Assembly (NCBI RefSeq): GCF_029761915.1
Contig: NZ_CP121695.1
Span: 3,625,501-3,689,500, forward strand
Direction of reading: 5' to 3'
Length of the DNA stretch: 64,000 bases
From: Bradyrhizobium sp. CB1650
Lineage (GTDB): Bacteria > Pseudomonadota > Alphaproteobacteria > Rhizobiales > Xanthobacteraceae
A program made the translations under genes and the position numbers. Every line of letters begins with the position of its first letter. The first letter of the stretch is position 1. Of the stretch, positions 52,973 to 62,598 are shown one piece after another. The notes beneath the pieces were generated by a model. It was not told the origin of the DNA, made no database searches, and was given only the letters and a program-made list of their open reading frames with translations.

Positions 52973-55852
52973 CTACCGCTGCGCAGTCGGGCTGTTCCCA
53001 CCAGCGGCTGCCCGCTGCGCACTTTCTGTCAGGAGCGACCGGGCGAGCGTAAGGTCCGGGATTGGGCGCGTGTCGAGGAAACGATCGCACACGTCTTCGA
53101 GGAGCGTGCGGTCGAACCCACCGGAGTATCGCTCCTCAAGACACGTCCTGTCGATGGCAGTGCGGAGTTCAAAGGTAAGTGACGAGTGAGTACGCGCCAA
53201 TTCCAACGATTTCGCGAGGCTGTCTACCGCGTCGCCATATCTTGCTCTGCCAAGACCAGCGAGCGCGAGTCCTCTCACGCGTAGGATTTCCGGCGTGTAC
53301 CAGGAACCTCCCCCTTCTGCGTCTTGCTTGAGAACAGATTCGATGACCGATAAGGCTTCGCTATTCTCTCCGCCGGCCGCCAAGGCCTCGGCCAGGCCAG
53401 TGGCGACGGTGGTCGCCATCAATTGGTGACGATGACCGCGGAGGTGCTCCAGGCCCTCTCGCATGCACGCGATGCCACCCTCTTTATCGCCGCCTGCGGT
53501 TAGCAACTTACCAGCCAACCCTCGAGCAGCGGCAAGGAATGGGATCAGCGAGCTCCGTTCGCTTTGTGCTTGCAGTTCATCTATGATCTGCGACGCGATG
53601 TCGTGATCGCCCGCCCAGTGGAAGACCCATGCCGAGAACATCAACGACATGCAAAGGGTGACTGGATGACCTATCTTCCGCCCCTGGTTGACGGCCTCAT
53701 GGGCCACCGAAACGGCTCGCGACGTTAGACCTCGGAGCCAGTAGACGCGAGCAAGGGTACCGAGACTGCGGGTATAGTTATCGTACCCGTATTGCAGCAG
53801 TTTTGGGTCTTGAGAGCGCGTGATTCCATATGCGGCCTCGCAGTGGACTTGCGCCTTCGCTTGATCGCCGGCCAGATGATATGCCGCACCGAGCATCGCC
53901 TCCGACAGGGATAGGTACCCGGGGTCGGCCAGCTTTTCAGCGGCTGAATGAAACTTTGCTGCTTGCGTCAATGCGCTTTGAAAGTCGCCAACTCTGGCCG
54001 AGAAAAGCTGGAGACCGCTGAGAATCCGGAGCTTGTAGCTGGTGTCGTTGACGGCCTCGGACAATTCGAGGGCCTTCATCAAAGCACTATGCGTCGCCGT
54101 TTTCTCCCCGTCGGTGAACATGCGCGACAGCGCAAGTGCCGTCCAAAGCTCCAACGCATGCCGGCTGGGCTCGGTCTCGGCCGAGGCGATAGCGACTCCT
54201 CGTTCGGCCCATTCGCGGCATTCTATCAACAAGGACATGTCGAGGAACAGGCGGGTCGCGCTCGCGGCGATCCGGAGTTTGTCTACAGGCGCTTCGTCCG
54301 AAGCAAACGCGAATTCGAGCGCTGTCCTGATGTTCGAGACGGCTTCCTCCCGATCACCGTCGTAGCCTGGCGATGAGTGGGGGCGGGAAGAGAATTTTTC
54401 GATGCAATCGCAATAATAATCCGCGTGGCGCACGGCGATTTCGTGGGCCTCTCCACTTTCCATCAAATGATGACGCAGCCGCGCGCGCGTGGTGTCGAGG
54501 AGCCGATACCGCAGATCGGGACCGTTCATGACCACCGTTATCAACGATTTTGCCACTAGCGAGGAGAATTCCTCGAGCAGGCCGTGCGGAGCGGCGGCAT
54601 TGGCATCGATGACGACGCGTCGGGCCGCCTCGAACGAGAACGGCCCCGTGAAGACCGACAGGCGTCGGAGGACCACCCGCTCGTTCTCCGCAAGAAGCCT
54701 ATAGCTCCAGTCGATCGTCGCGCTAAGGGTCCTATGCCTCGGGACAGCCGTCCGTTTTCCAGACAAGTGTAAGGCCATATCGCTGTCCAACAGGCTGGCG
54801 ATGCCTTTGATCCCGAAGGTGTCGACGCGCCCGGCGACGAGTTCCAAAGCAAGCGCGATACCATCCAGTCGGCGGCATATGGCGGCGATCGTCGGAACGT
54901 CCGACTCGGCGATTTCCGGCGCCTCTCCACGTGTGCTTAGTCGCCCGACAAAGAGGCGAGCGGCAGGATACTCAAGCAGCTCGGCGGCGGTCATGCCCGA
55001 AACATCAGGGGGGCATTCAAGGGGCTGCAGCCGGTGAACGCATTCGCCATCAGCTCTCAAGGATTCGCGGCTCGTCGCCAACAGGTGGACGTCCGGGCAG
55101 CGCCGCAAGATTGCTTCGGCAAGTCCCGCCGCGGCTTCGGCGACGTGCTCGCAACCATCGAGAACGATTAGGGTCCGCTTCCGGCTTAGCGCCGTCAAGA
55201 GAGCCTCGAGCAGATCACCCGACTTCGGGGAAACATTGGTCGATGACGCGACCGCAAACGCCACCGACTGCGGATCGCCGAGCAAACCCAGATCGACGAA
55301 GCAGACGCCATCCGCGAAGGTGTCGGAAAGCGAATGCGCCACCGATATTGCAGTTGTAGTCTTGCCGACGCCGCCGGACCCAACGATCGACACGAAGCGC
55401 TGTGCAATCAGTTGGGATGCGATCGCCTCGATCGCGCTTTCTCGACCGACGATTTCAGCCGGCATGACCGGCAACCGAGATCGGAACGGTTCGCTGTTGA
55501 CCGAAACGGGCGCGGCTGCAATCGCGGTCACCGCAAATGCGAAGCAGTAACCTCGCCCCGACACATTGGTGATATATTTTAAGTTCGACCCATGCCCTTC
55601 GAGCACCTTCCTCAAGGCACTGACGTGCACGCGCAAGGTGCTTTCGTCCACGTACACGCCGGGCCAAACGCGATCGAAAAGCTCCTTTTTTGTAACCACC
55701 TGCTGCGGGCGCTCGAGCAATGCGAGAAGAATGTCGAACGCGCGTGCCCCAAGAGCGACCGCCACGCCATCTTTCTCCAATTTGCGCTGGCTTGGTGTCA
55801 GTCTAAAAGGGCCAAACGTGACGGTTTGAGCGTCGAAACTCCCATTCGCCAT
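52973..55852 (-). CDS. Winged-helix STAND-type ATPase regulator with TPR-like region
   Basis: 959 aa. Residues 8-105 are an OmpR/PhoB-type winged helix (RAFDILLALLERPQQVVTKK, TLRVHVSALRKVL). Residues 130-430 form an NB-ARC/AAA-like NTPase with Walker A GSGGVGKTT (158-166) and Walker B LIVLD (228-232). The remaining 500 residues are helical repeats of TPR type (AKFHSAAEKLADPGYLSLSE, AHEAVNQGRKIGHPVTL). Such regulators act as one-component sensors that oligomerise on ligand or ATP and activate nearby genes. The 243-aa gene is the obvious candidate target; the sensed signal is unknown. Confidence 0.85.
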   Translation of the reverse strand: MANGSFDAQTVTFGPFRLTPSQRKLEKDGVAVALGARAFDILLALLERPQQVVTKKELFDRVWPGVYVDESTLRVHVSALRKVLEGHGSNLKYITNVSGRGYCFAFAVTAIAAAPVSVNSEPFRSRLPVMPAEIVGRESAIEAIASQLIAQRFVSIVGSGGVGKTTTAISVAHSLSDTFADGVCFVDLGLLGDPQSVAFAVASSTNVSPKSGDLLEALLTALSRKRTLIVLDGCEHVAEAAAGLAEAILRRCPDVHLLATSRESLRADGECVHRLQPLECPPDVSGMTAAELLEYPAARLFVGRLSTRGEAPEIAESDVPTIAAICRRLDGIALALELVAGRVDTFGIKGIASLLDSDMALHLSGKRTAVPRHRTLSATIDWSYRLLAENERVVLRRLSVFTGPFSFEAARRVVIDANAAAPHGLLEEFSSLVAKSLITVVMNGPDLRYRLLDTTRARLRHHLMESGEAHEIAVRHADYYCDCIEKFSSRPHSSPGYDGDREEAVSNIRTALEFAFASDEAPVDKLRIAASATRLFLDMSLLIECREWAERGVAIASAETEPSRHALELWTALALSRMFTDGEKTATHSALMKALELSEAVNDTSYKLRILSGLQLFSARVGDFQSALTQAAKFHSAAEKLADPGYLSLSEAMLGAAYHLAGDQAKAQVHCEAAYGITRSQDPKLLQYGYDNYTRSLGTLARVYWLRGLTSRAVSVAHEAVNQGRKIGHPVTLCMSLMFSAWVFHWAGDHDIASQIIDELQAQSERSSLIPFLAAARGLAGKLLTAGGDKEGGIACMREGLEHLRGHRHQLMATTVATGLAEALAAGGENSEALSVIESVLKQDAEGGGSWYTPEILRVRGLALAGLGRARYGDAVDSLAKSLELARTHSSLTFELRTAIDRTCLEERYSGGFDRTLLEDVCDRFLDTRPIPDLTLARSLLTESAQRAAAGGNSPTAQR

Positions 55853-55979
55853 GTGATCGCCGCAACTCGCCGCTGTTCGTATTCAGCGGTGGATTACCAG
55901 ATAATGGCGATTTCCTCGCAACTGTCACGCGATTGTGTTCCGATCGAGGGCGCGCCCGGACACCGGGCCCCTGGGTCGC

Positions 55980-56657
55980 TCATGCCCCATGTCGGGAAGC
56001 TTCCGGATAGTATTGGGGAGCTTCCCTGCGATCGAACATGCCGTAATCCCGCACGACGCGTACCTGCCGCAAACGCGCGCCTGGCGGGAGCTTTGCCGAT
56101 GCCGCGAATTTGGTTGCACCGTCTTTCGCCTTCCACACCATCATCAGGATTACATCGCCGGGCGTGAGGACGGCATCGAAAACCTCCCACTTCAGCAAGC
56201 TGGCTGCGTCGGGATCCAAGCCGAGGTGATCGGCAATCACCGGCTCGTCCGACGGATCGACGGTGCCGCGCGGCCATTTGGCGTCGATGAACGTCACCGT
56301 CGTGCCTTCGCCCACTTCCGTTTCGTCGAGACGTTGCTCGGCGATCGTGTGGCCGGTCGGCACCTGGGTGTCGCGTGTGATCTCACCGACCCGAAGATGA
56401 TAATCGCGCAGGATCTCAGAGCGGCCCCTTTCCTGAGCGATATGATGCCGCTGCGCGGTCCGCCACCGCACGACGGATTTCTCGTCCCGCCATCCGGAGA
56501 GCGACAGGAGCCAGCCCGGCCGTGTGAGGCTCTTGTAGCGGACGTTCTCGATGAAGCCGTCGACCTGCTCCAACTCCGGCCGGAGCATCTTGGCGACGCC
56601 GAGATAGCCATCCCACTGGTCCGATTTGGGATGAACTTCGAAGATCACTGAGAACAT
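55980..56657 (-). CDS. Antibiotic biosynthesis monooxygenase (ABM)-domain protein
   Basis: 225 aa. The N-terminal 100 residues (MFSVIFEVHPKSDQWDGYLG, LSLSGWRDEKSVVRWR) match the ABM ferredoxin-like fold often found in small monooxygenases or stress proteins; the C-terminal half (PSDEPVIADHLGLDPDAASL) is unassigned, perhaps a second such domain. It is 59 bp after the RND pump stop on the same strand and probably belongs to that operon. Confidence 0.72.
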   Translation of the reverse strand: MFSVIFEVHPKSDQWDGYLGVAKMLRPELEQVDGFIENVRYKSLTRPGWLLSLSGWRDEKSVVRWRTAQRHHIAQERGRSEILRDYHLRVGEITRDTQVPTGHTIAEQRLDETEVGEGTTVTFIDAKWPRGTVDPSDEPVIADHLGLDPDAASLLKWEVFDAVLTPGDVILMMVWKAKDGATKFAASAKLPPGARLRQVRVVRDYGMFDRREAPQYYPEASRHGA

Positions 56658-56716
56658 CGTTGCCTCCTTGGTTTTCGCCCTGACCGCTGGAAACGTCCAG
56701 CGGGCGGACCATTTTG

Positions 56717-59700
56717 TCAGATCGGCTTTTCAATATGATCGTCAGCAGTCTTGGGTTCAGCAATCGGCTTCTTTTCAGAACCGAAATCGCGGATGAAAGT
56801 ATAGAAGGCCGGAGTGAACATCAGACCGAAGATCGTGACGCCGATCATTCCGGCGAACACGGCGGTGCCTATGGACTGCCGCATTTCGGATCCGGCGCCG
56901 GTCGCTACCGCGAGGGGAAAGACACCGAGAATGAACGCGGCCGAAGTCATCAGGATCGGGCGGAGTCTAATGCGTGCCGCTTCCGTCGCGGCCTGTTCTG
57001 CCGTATCGCCGTCATGGTCCTGCCGCTGCCTGGCGAACTCCACGATCAGGATCGCGTTCTTCGCCGCCAGTCCCACCAGCACGACGAAGCCGATCTGGGC
57101 GAGGATGTCGATCGGCATGCCTCGGAAGGCGAGGCCTGTCGCGGACGCCAACAGACACATCGGCACGATCAGCACGATGGCCAACGGCATCTTCCAGCTT
57201 TCGTACTGAGCGGCCAAGACCAGGAAGACGAAGAGAGCAGACGCGCCGAAGATCGCGATCGTAGGGATGCCCTGCTTTTCCTGCTGGTGAGACAGTTCGG
57301 TCCATTCCATCGAGAAACCGGCCGGCAACACTTCCTTAGCGAGCGCCTCCATCCGGGCCGCGGCGGTGCCGGACGCAACGCCGGGCGCTGCGGAACCGAG
57401 GACGTCGGCGGCCGGGTAGAGATTGTAGCGCGGCTGACGATACGGCGCGGTCTGGTGCTGGAAGTTGGCGACCGAGCCTATCGGCACCATCTCGTTGCTC
57501 GCGTTGCGGACCTTCAGGCGCCCGATGTCTTCCGGCGTCTTGCGGAACGCCTCGTCCGCCTGGGCGAGCACCTGATAGGTGCGGTTGAGATAGTTGAAGT
57601 CGTTCACGTATTGAGAGCCGAGATAAAGCTGGAGCGTCGAGAAGACGTCGGTCGGCGTGAGCCCGACCTTCTCGGCCTTCTCGCGGTCGATATCGGCGAA
57701 CAGCGAGGGCGCGCCGGCGTTGTAGAGGGTGAACACGCCAGCGAAGGCCGGGTCCTTGTTGGCCGCCGCGACCAGCGTGTTGGTCGCCGCGGCAAGCTCC
57801 TGCGGGGTATGATCGCCGCGATCCTCGACCATCAGCTTGAAGCCGCCGGCGGAGCCGAGGCCTTGGACGGGCGGCGGGTTCACGACGATGACGACCGCGT
57901 CCTTGATGCCGGCCAATGCGGCGCGGACCTTCGGCAGCATGGTCGCCGCGTTGACGCCCGGAATGTGGTGTCCGTACAGGGACGGCAGACCGTAGAAGAC
58001 GGTTCCGACGTTCGGCGCGATCGTGCCGGTGGTGACGTCGAGACCGGCCACGGGTGAGGTATGGGTCGGGCCCGGCACCTCCTTCAGGACGATGTCGTTG
58101 ACTTCGCGTACGACTGCATCGGTTCGTTGAAGGCTCGATCCCGGGGGCAGGAACACGATGACGGCCTGATATCCGATGTCCTGGCTCGGGATGAAGCCGG
58201 TGGGCATTCGGGACATCTGGAAGCCGGTCAAACCGATCAGGCCAAGATAGACGACGCCGACGACGGCGCTCGCCCTGATGATGCGGCCCGTGACCCGGCC
58301 GTAACTCGATGACGCCCACTCGAAGCCTGCGTTGAAACGTCCGAATGCGGCCTGCACGATCCGGCTGATGCCGCGCGGCTTGGCATGCGCGGCATGCGGC
58401 TTCAGCAGCACCGCGCACAGTGCCGGGCTCAACGTCAGCGAGACGATGACCGAAATGATCGTCGAGGCCGTGATCGTCGCTGCGAACTGGGTGAAGAACA
58501 GGCCGGAGATGCCGCTGATGAAGGCCGACGGGATGAACACCGCGCACAGCGTCAACGCGATGGCGATCAGCGCGGTCGAGACCTCGTCCATGGTCTTATG
58601 TGCCGCCTCTCGCGGGGACATGCCCGCCGCCATGTTGCGTTCGACGTTCTCGACGACGACGATGGCGTCGTCGACGACGATGCCAACCGCCAGGATCAGG
58701 CCGAACATCGAGAGGTTGTTGATCGAGATGCCGAAGATGGCGAGGACCGTGAAACAGCCGACCAGGGAGACGGGAATGGCGATCACGGGGATGATCGTCG
58801 CGCGCCATGTTTGCAGGAACAGAAAGACGACGCCGACGACGAGAGCGATCGCGATGAAGATCGTCTTGACCACTTCCGCGATCGACTGGCTCACGAACGT
58901 CGTCGGGTCGTAGATCCGGATGTAGTCGAGACCAGGCGGGAAGCTCTTCTTGAGCTCGGCCATCTTCGACCAAATGGCGTTCTCGACCTGCACGACGTTG
59001 GCACCCGGCGTGGCTTTGGGAAACCAGGGCGTCGACGGATACTTGTCGGCGTAGGCGATGGAGCCGTAGTCGGCCGAGCCGAGCTCGACGCGGCCGATGT
59101 CGTGGATGCGGGTGACGCGTCCCCGACTGTCGGACTTGACGATAATGTTGCCGAACTGCTCCGGAGTCGTGAGGCGGCCGAGCGCCTGCACGTTGATCTG
59201 GTACGCCGCATCGGTCGTCGTGATCGGCGGCGCGTTGAGCACGCCGGCGGAAACCTGAGCGTTCTGCGCACGAAGCGCGGCCAGGATCTCGTTTGCGTTG
59301 ATGTTGTCGGCGGCGGCCTTGTCCGGATCGATCCAGATCCGCATGGCGTAGTCGCGCTGGCCGAAGATCTGGAAATCGGACACGCCAGGGAGGCGAGCGA
59401 TCTCGTCTCGGATCTTGAGCATATAGTTCGACATGTATTCGGGGCTGCGCGAGCCGTCCGGCGAATAGACGTGAACGCCGAGCAGCAGCGCGTCGATCGT
59501 CTTCTTCACCTGCACGCCCTGGGCTTGGACTTCCTGCGGCAGACGAGACAGCGTGTCTTGCACGCGGTTCTGCGTGAGAACCAGGTCGGTGTCCGGGTCC
59601 GAGCCGATCTTGAAGACCACGGAAATCGCGAGCGCGCCGTTGCCTGTCGATTGGCTCGTTATGTAGTCCATGTTCTCGACGCCGTTGATCGCCTGTTCGA

Positions 59701-59899
59701 GCGGCGTGGCCACCGTGCGGGCCACCACGTCGGCCGATGCGCCGGGGTAGACCGTGGTGATCTGGATGGTCGGCGGAACGATGTCGGGATATTGCGCGAC
59801 CGGCAGCAGGAAAGCGGCGGCGGCGCCGAATATCGTGAGGAAGATGCTGATGACTGCGGCGAACCGCGGATGCTCGATGAAGAAATGAGAGAGTTTCAT
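56717..59899 (-). CDS. RND multidrug efflux pump, inner-membrane subunit (AcrB/MexB type)
   Basis: 1060 aa, full length for the HAE1 family. It has the N-terminal TM1 MKLSHFFIEHPRFAAVISIF, the proton-relay pair in VDDAIVVVENVER in TM4 (near residue 405), the PC1/PN pore blocks and C-terminal GLAAKNAILIVEFARQRQ. It exports drugs, dyes or plant-derived compounds using the proton gradient. The membrane-fusion partner is upstream, separated by a small ORF. No outer-membrane TolC/OprM gene is seen in the window, so a chromosomal TolC elsewhere must be used. Confidence 0.95.
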   Translation of the reverse strand: MKLSHFFIEHPRFAAVISIFLTIFGAAAAFLLPVAQYPDIVPPTIQITTVYPGASADVVARTVATPLEQAINGVENMDYITSQSTGNGALAISVVFKIGSDPDTDLVLTQNRVQDTLSRLPQEVQAQGVQVKKTIDALLLGVHVYSPDGSRSPEYMSNYMLKIRDEIARLPGVSDFQIFGQRDYAMRIWIDPDKAAADNINANEILAALRAQNAQVSAGVLNAPPITTTDAAYQINVQALGRLTTPEQFGNIIVKSDSRGRVTRIHDIGRVELGSADYGSIAYADKYPSTPWFPKATPGANVVQVENAIWSKMAELKKSFPPGLDYIRIYDPTTFVSQSIAEVVKTIFIAIALVVGVVFLFLQTWRATIIPVIAIPVSLVGCFTVLAIFGISINNLSMFGLILAVGIVVDDAIVVVENVERNMAAGMSPREAAHKTMDEVSTALIAIALTLCAVFIPSAFISGISGLFFTQFAATITASTIISVIVSLTLSPALCAVLLKPHAAHAKPRGISRIVQAAFGRFNAGFEWASSSYGRVTGRIIRASAVVGVVYLGLIGLTGFQMSRMPTGFIPSQDIGYQAVIVFLPPGSSLQRTDAVVREVNDIVLKEVPGPTHTSPVAGLDVTTGTIAPNVGTVFYGLPSLYGHHIPGVNAATMLPKVRAALAGIKDAVVIVVNPPPVQGLGSAGGFKLMVEDRGDHTPQELAAATNTLVAAANKDPAFAGVFTLYNAGAPSLFADIDREKAEKVGLTPTDVFSTLQLYLGSQYVNDFNYLNRTYQVLAQADEAFRKTPEDIGRLKVRNASNEMVPIGSVANFQHQTAPYRQPRYNLYPAADVLGSAAPGVASGTAAARMEALAKEVLPAGFSMEWTELSHQQEKQGIPTIAIFGASALFVFLVLAAQYESWKMPLAIVLIVPMCLLASATGLAFRGMPIDILAQIGFVVLVGLAAKNAILIVEFARQRQDHDGDTAEQAATEAARIRLRPILMTSAAFILGVFPLAVATGAGSEMRQSIGTAVFAGMIGVTIFGLMFTPAFYTFIRDFGSEKKPIAEPKTADDHIEKPI

Positions 59900-59993
59900 G
59901 GCGATTCAGCCTTGTCAGCAGAATGAGATCACGTCGACGAACGGAAGTGACCAATGAACGAAGTCAGGATTCGGCGGAGCGCGGTGACCCGAC

Positions 59994-60245
59994 CTATGTC
60001 GGGTTCGCCGCGACGGCCCAGGAGTGATGAGAGCGCACCGGGGGCCACGCTTTCGGGGTCCAGGAAGGGGCGACCCTCCCCCTGATCCGGTCATTCTCAG
60101 CAAATGCCGCCTTTCGAGAAGAGCTTACTTCCTGCAGCATGACCCTGAGGGCAGCGACGTCCACCCGGTCCGCCTGCATCAGGCTTTGCGTCAGGCCGTC
60201 GCCGAGCAGCTCGTCGATCGTCGGTTCTTCGAAGCAGGCGCTCAT
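59994..60245 (-). CDS. Small protein between RND adaptor and pump
   Basis: 83 aa, starting at ATG 60245 with an excellent GAGGGGGAAC site, 11 bp after the adaptor stop. It begins MSACFEEPTIDELLGDGLTQ and has QADRVDVAALRVMLQEVSSS; short alphaproteobacterial hypothetical proteins with this start are known to me. The C-terminal third looks non-coding-like. The close coupling argues for a real gene in the operon. Its role is unknown. Confidence 0.55.
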   Translation of the reverse strand: MSACFEEPTIDELLGDGLTQSLMQADRVDVAALRVMLQEVSSSRKAAFAENDRIRGRVAPSWTPKAWPPVRSHHSWAVAANPT

Positions 60246-60256
60246 GTCGTTCCCCC

Positions 60257-61453
60257 TCAGTCGGAAGCAAGCTGCTTCGAGGCGTTCTCGGCGATAACCT
60301 TCGCGCCGGGCTTGGCAATCGGAATGCCGGCAACGACGACGCGGTCGGATGAGGTCAGGCCGGAGGTGATCACGCGAAGCCCGTCCCGCAGATCGCCGAG
60401 CTCGACCTTCTTCGGCGTGACGGTGCCGTCCGCACCGACGGTCAGGACGACGTGTTCGGACTGGTCCGGCAGAACCGACGCGTCCGGAACGAGGAGCGTC
60501 GGGACCGCCTTCGAGATCGCGATGCGAACCCTTGCGAATGCGCCAGGAGTCAGCAGGCCATCGGTGTTCTTGATCGTCGCGCGTCCGTGGATCGTGCCGC
60601 TCGAGCGGTCGAGCGCATTGTCGATGAAGTCCAGCGTGCCGTTGCGATCGAAATTGCCGCCGTTGATGGAAACCTGGACCTTGTCGGCCAGGGGTCCCTG
60701 CTGCTGCAGGTGCGCCTGCTGGAAGGTCGCGTAGTCCGACTCGCTCAGGTCGAAGTTCAGATAGATGTTGTCGACCGAAACCAGCGTCGCGAGCAGGGTG
60801 GTCGGGCTGGTGGCGGCCCTGCTGCCGGCAACCAGGTTGCCGATCGAGACGAGGTGCGTGCCGATGCGGCCGGTGAAAGGCGCCGTCACGCGGGTATGAT
60901 CCAGATCGAACTGCGCGTCGCGGACCGCGGCCTGCGCATCGTCGAGAGAGGCCTGCGCCGCGCGCTTTTGAGCCAGGCGCTGGTCGGCATTCTCGACCGT
61001 TCCGAAGCCGCTCTGCTTCAATGTATCGGCACGGCCCAGTTGCTGAATGGCCAATTCCAGCTGAGCGCGAGCCGTCTCGACTCGTGCCTTGGCCTCGTCC
61101 AGCTTGATCTGATAGGGGGTCGGGTCGATCTCGAACAGGACGTCGCCTTCGCGGACGATGTCGCCGTCCTTGAAGCTGATCTTCGTCAGCGTGCCGCCGA
61201 CCTGAGGGCGGAGCTCCACCTGCTGCACCGCCGAGAACTGGCCCAGCAGCTGCAGCCGCTTCTCGACGTCGCGCTCAGCGGGCGTGCTGACGGTCACGGT
61301 CGGTGCGGCCGGCGCGTTCGCCTTGGCCGAGGGAGCCAAAAATTCGGGTCCGAAGACGACGCCGGCGCCGAAGATGCCTAGTGCTGCGGCTGTGGTGAGC
61401 CAGACCTTGATGCTGGTCCTGCGGGATGAATGGCTGGCGGCGACTTGGGTCAT
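60257..61453 (-). CDS. RND efflux periplasmic adaptor (AcrA/MexA type)
   Basis: 398 aa. An N-terminal signal-anchor (VWLTTAAALGIFGAGVVFGP) is followed by a lipoyl half (VGGTLTKISFKDGDIVREGD), an alpha-hairpin (residues 120-185), the second lipoyl half and beta-barrel (LDHTRVTAPFTGRIG, LVSVDNIYLNFDLSE) and a membrane-proximal domain. No lipobox cysteine is evident, so it is probably anchored by its N-terminal helix. It joins the RND pump to an outer-membrane channel. The start is flanked by two copies of the TCTATC palindrome. Confidence 0.93.
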   Translation of the reverse strand: MTQVAASHSSRRTSIKVWLTTAAALGIFGAGVVFGPEFLAPSAKANAPAAPTVTVSTPAERDVEKRLQLLGQFSAVQQVELRPQVGGTLTKISFKDGDIVREGDVLFEIDPTPYQIKLDEAKARVETARAQLELAIQQLGRADTLKQSGFGTVENADQRLAQKRAAQASLDDAQAAVRDAQFDLDHTRVTAPFTGRIGTHLVSIGNLVAGSRAATSPTTLLATLVSVDNIYLNFDLSESDYATFQQAHLQQQGPLADKVQVSINGGNFDRNGTLDFIDNALDRSSGTIHGRATIKNTDGLLTPGAFARVRIAISKAVPTLLVPDASVLPDQSEHVVLTVGADGTVTPKKVELGDLRDGLRVITSGLTSSDRVVVAGIPIAKPGAKVIAENASKQLASD

Positions 61454-61469
61454 GACGATCTCCGTTCTA

Positions 61470-61485
61470 TCTATCTATCAGTAGA
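61470..61485. promoter_or_regulatory. TetR operator copy, TCTATC-N4-AGTAGA (imperfect)
   Basis: A degenerate copy 17 bp upstream of the adaptor ATG. It follows additional CTAT units, so the TCTATC word is repeated in tandem. Confidence 0.5.
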
Positions 61486-61523
61486 TGCGCAAACGGTATC
61501 CGAGGCACCTAGCCCTGTCAACG

Positions 61524-61539
61524 TCTATCTATCGATAGA
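61524..61539. promoter_or_regulatory. TetR operator, TCTATC-N4-GATAGA (perfect)
   Basis: GTCTATC TATC GATAGAC, a perfect palindrome about 70 bp upstream of the adaptor ATG, between it and the araC-type gene. Confidence 0.75.
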
Positions 61540-61608
61540 CAGAAAAAATTGCGGTGGTCTCGTCAACCTGATGATTTCATGTGCGTTTTCTTTTTTGATC
61601 GAGGTTTT

Positions 61609-62211
61609 TCAAGACGGTTGATGGTTCGGGGCAAGATTTCGCATGTCCGATCCCCCAATCCCTGCCGCCGGGTCGGCGCCGGCTCCGCGTCCTCGCCTGA
61701 CGGCGTCCGCGACGCTGCGGCATCGCCACGCCCGTGGCGGTACGCCGACGAACCGGTTGAAGATCCGCGTGAGGTGGGACTGGTCGGCCAGGCCGCATTC
61801 CAAGGCGATCTGCGCGATGGACAGGTGCGTCGTGGCCAGAAGCTGCTTCGCCAAGCCGATTCTCGACATCAGGACGAAATCGGAAAACGGCACTCCTTCG
61901 CTCGTCTTGAAGGCTCGCGAGAAGTAGCTCGGACTCAGGTTGACTATACGGGCCACGGTCCCGATCCGTATGCGCGCGTGCAGGTTCTCGCCGATGTACT
62001 TCCGAGCGCGCAGAATCTGCCAATCGGCGAGATGACCGTTCTTGCCGCAGCTTTGCCTTTGATGGTCGACGAGCCTGCGGGCGTCCTCGATCCGCTGCCG
62101 GGCTCCCGACAGGTCGCGGTCCAGAAGCTTCAAGGCCTCTTCGAGCAGGACGGCGGCAGCGGCTTGCTTCGACAGTTCGCTGGATTGAATAGCGGCAAGC
62201 GTGGCGGACAT
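61609..62211 (-). CDS. AraC-family transcriptional regulator
   Basis: 200 aa from ATG 62211 with AGAGG upstream (a TTG at 62244 is also open). The double helix-turn-helix is clear: ADWQILRARKYIGENLHARI, VNLSPSYFSRAFKTSEGVPF and IAQIALECGLADQSHLTRIF. The N-terminal 80 residues are a short helical domain without a cupin fold. It lies upstream of the efflux operon on the same strand and could activate it. Confidence 0.87.
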   Translation of the reverse strand: MSATLAAIQSSELSKQAAAAVLLEEALKLLDRDLSGARQRIEDARRLVDHQRQSCGKNGHLADWQILRARKYIGENLHARIRIGTVARIVNLSPSYFSRAFKTSEGVPFSDFVLMSRIGLAKQLLATTHLSIAQIALECGLADQSHLTRIFNRFVGVPPRAWRCRSVADAVRRGRGAGADPAAGIGGSDMRNLAPNHQPS

Positions 62212-62598
62212 CCCCAACCTCTCGGATAACGGTTGCGGGCCCAAGATGCTACTCTGCCGGCGCGGAGCCAGTTGTGATGCGTGAACGTCCGTTAAGTTTC
62301 GCTTTGGTGTTGGAACGTATAGCTTTTTTCCGGCCCTGCAGCCGTCGGTGGGGACCTCCTAGTCGCTGAGGGACCTAGCCATCGATAGCGCGACAGCCCG
62401 TTCGGGTTTCGCGACGGCATGGTGTCGGCAGAAGCGAAGCATAGAGCGGCGCACGCTGCGAAAACCTCAAAGACGTTGGCTTTCCGTGCGCCGCGCGTCG
62501 GAGGGGCGCTTCTGCCGACGAGTCCGGGAGGCCCACTTGGCCTTCCAATGTCAGCGGGGAACCTCGGAGCGCAGACACAAGCCGCGCTTCGACGAGGG
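62212..62598. other. Intergenic region without recognisable gene
   Basis: 387 bp between the araC-type and tetR-type genes on the same strand. Overlapping open frames on both strands lack family features or a ribosome-binding site. No TCTATC palindrome is present here. Confidence 0.35.
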
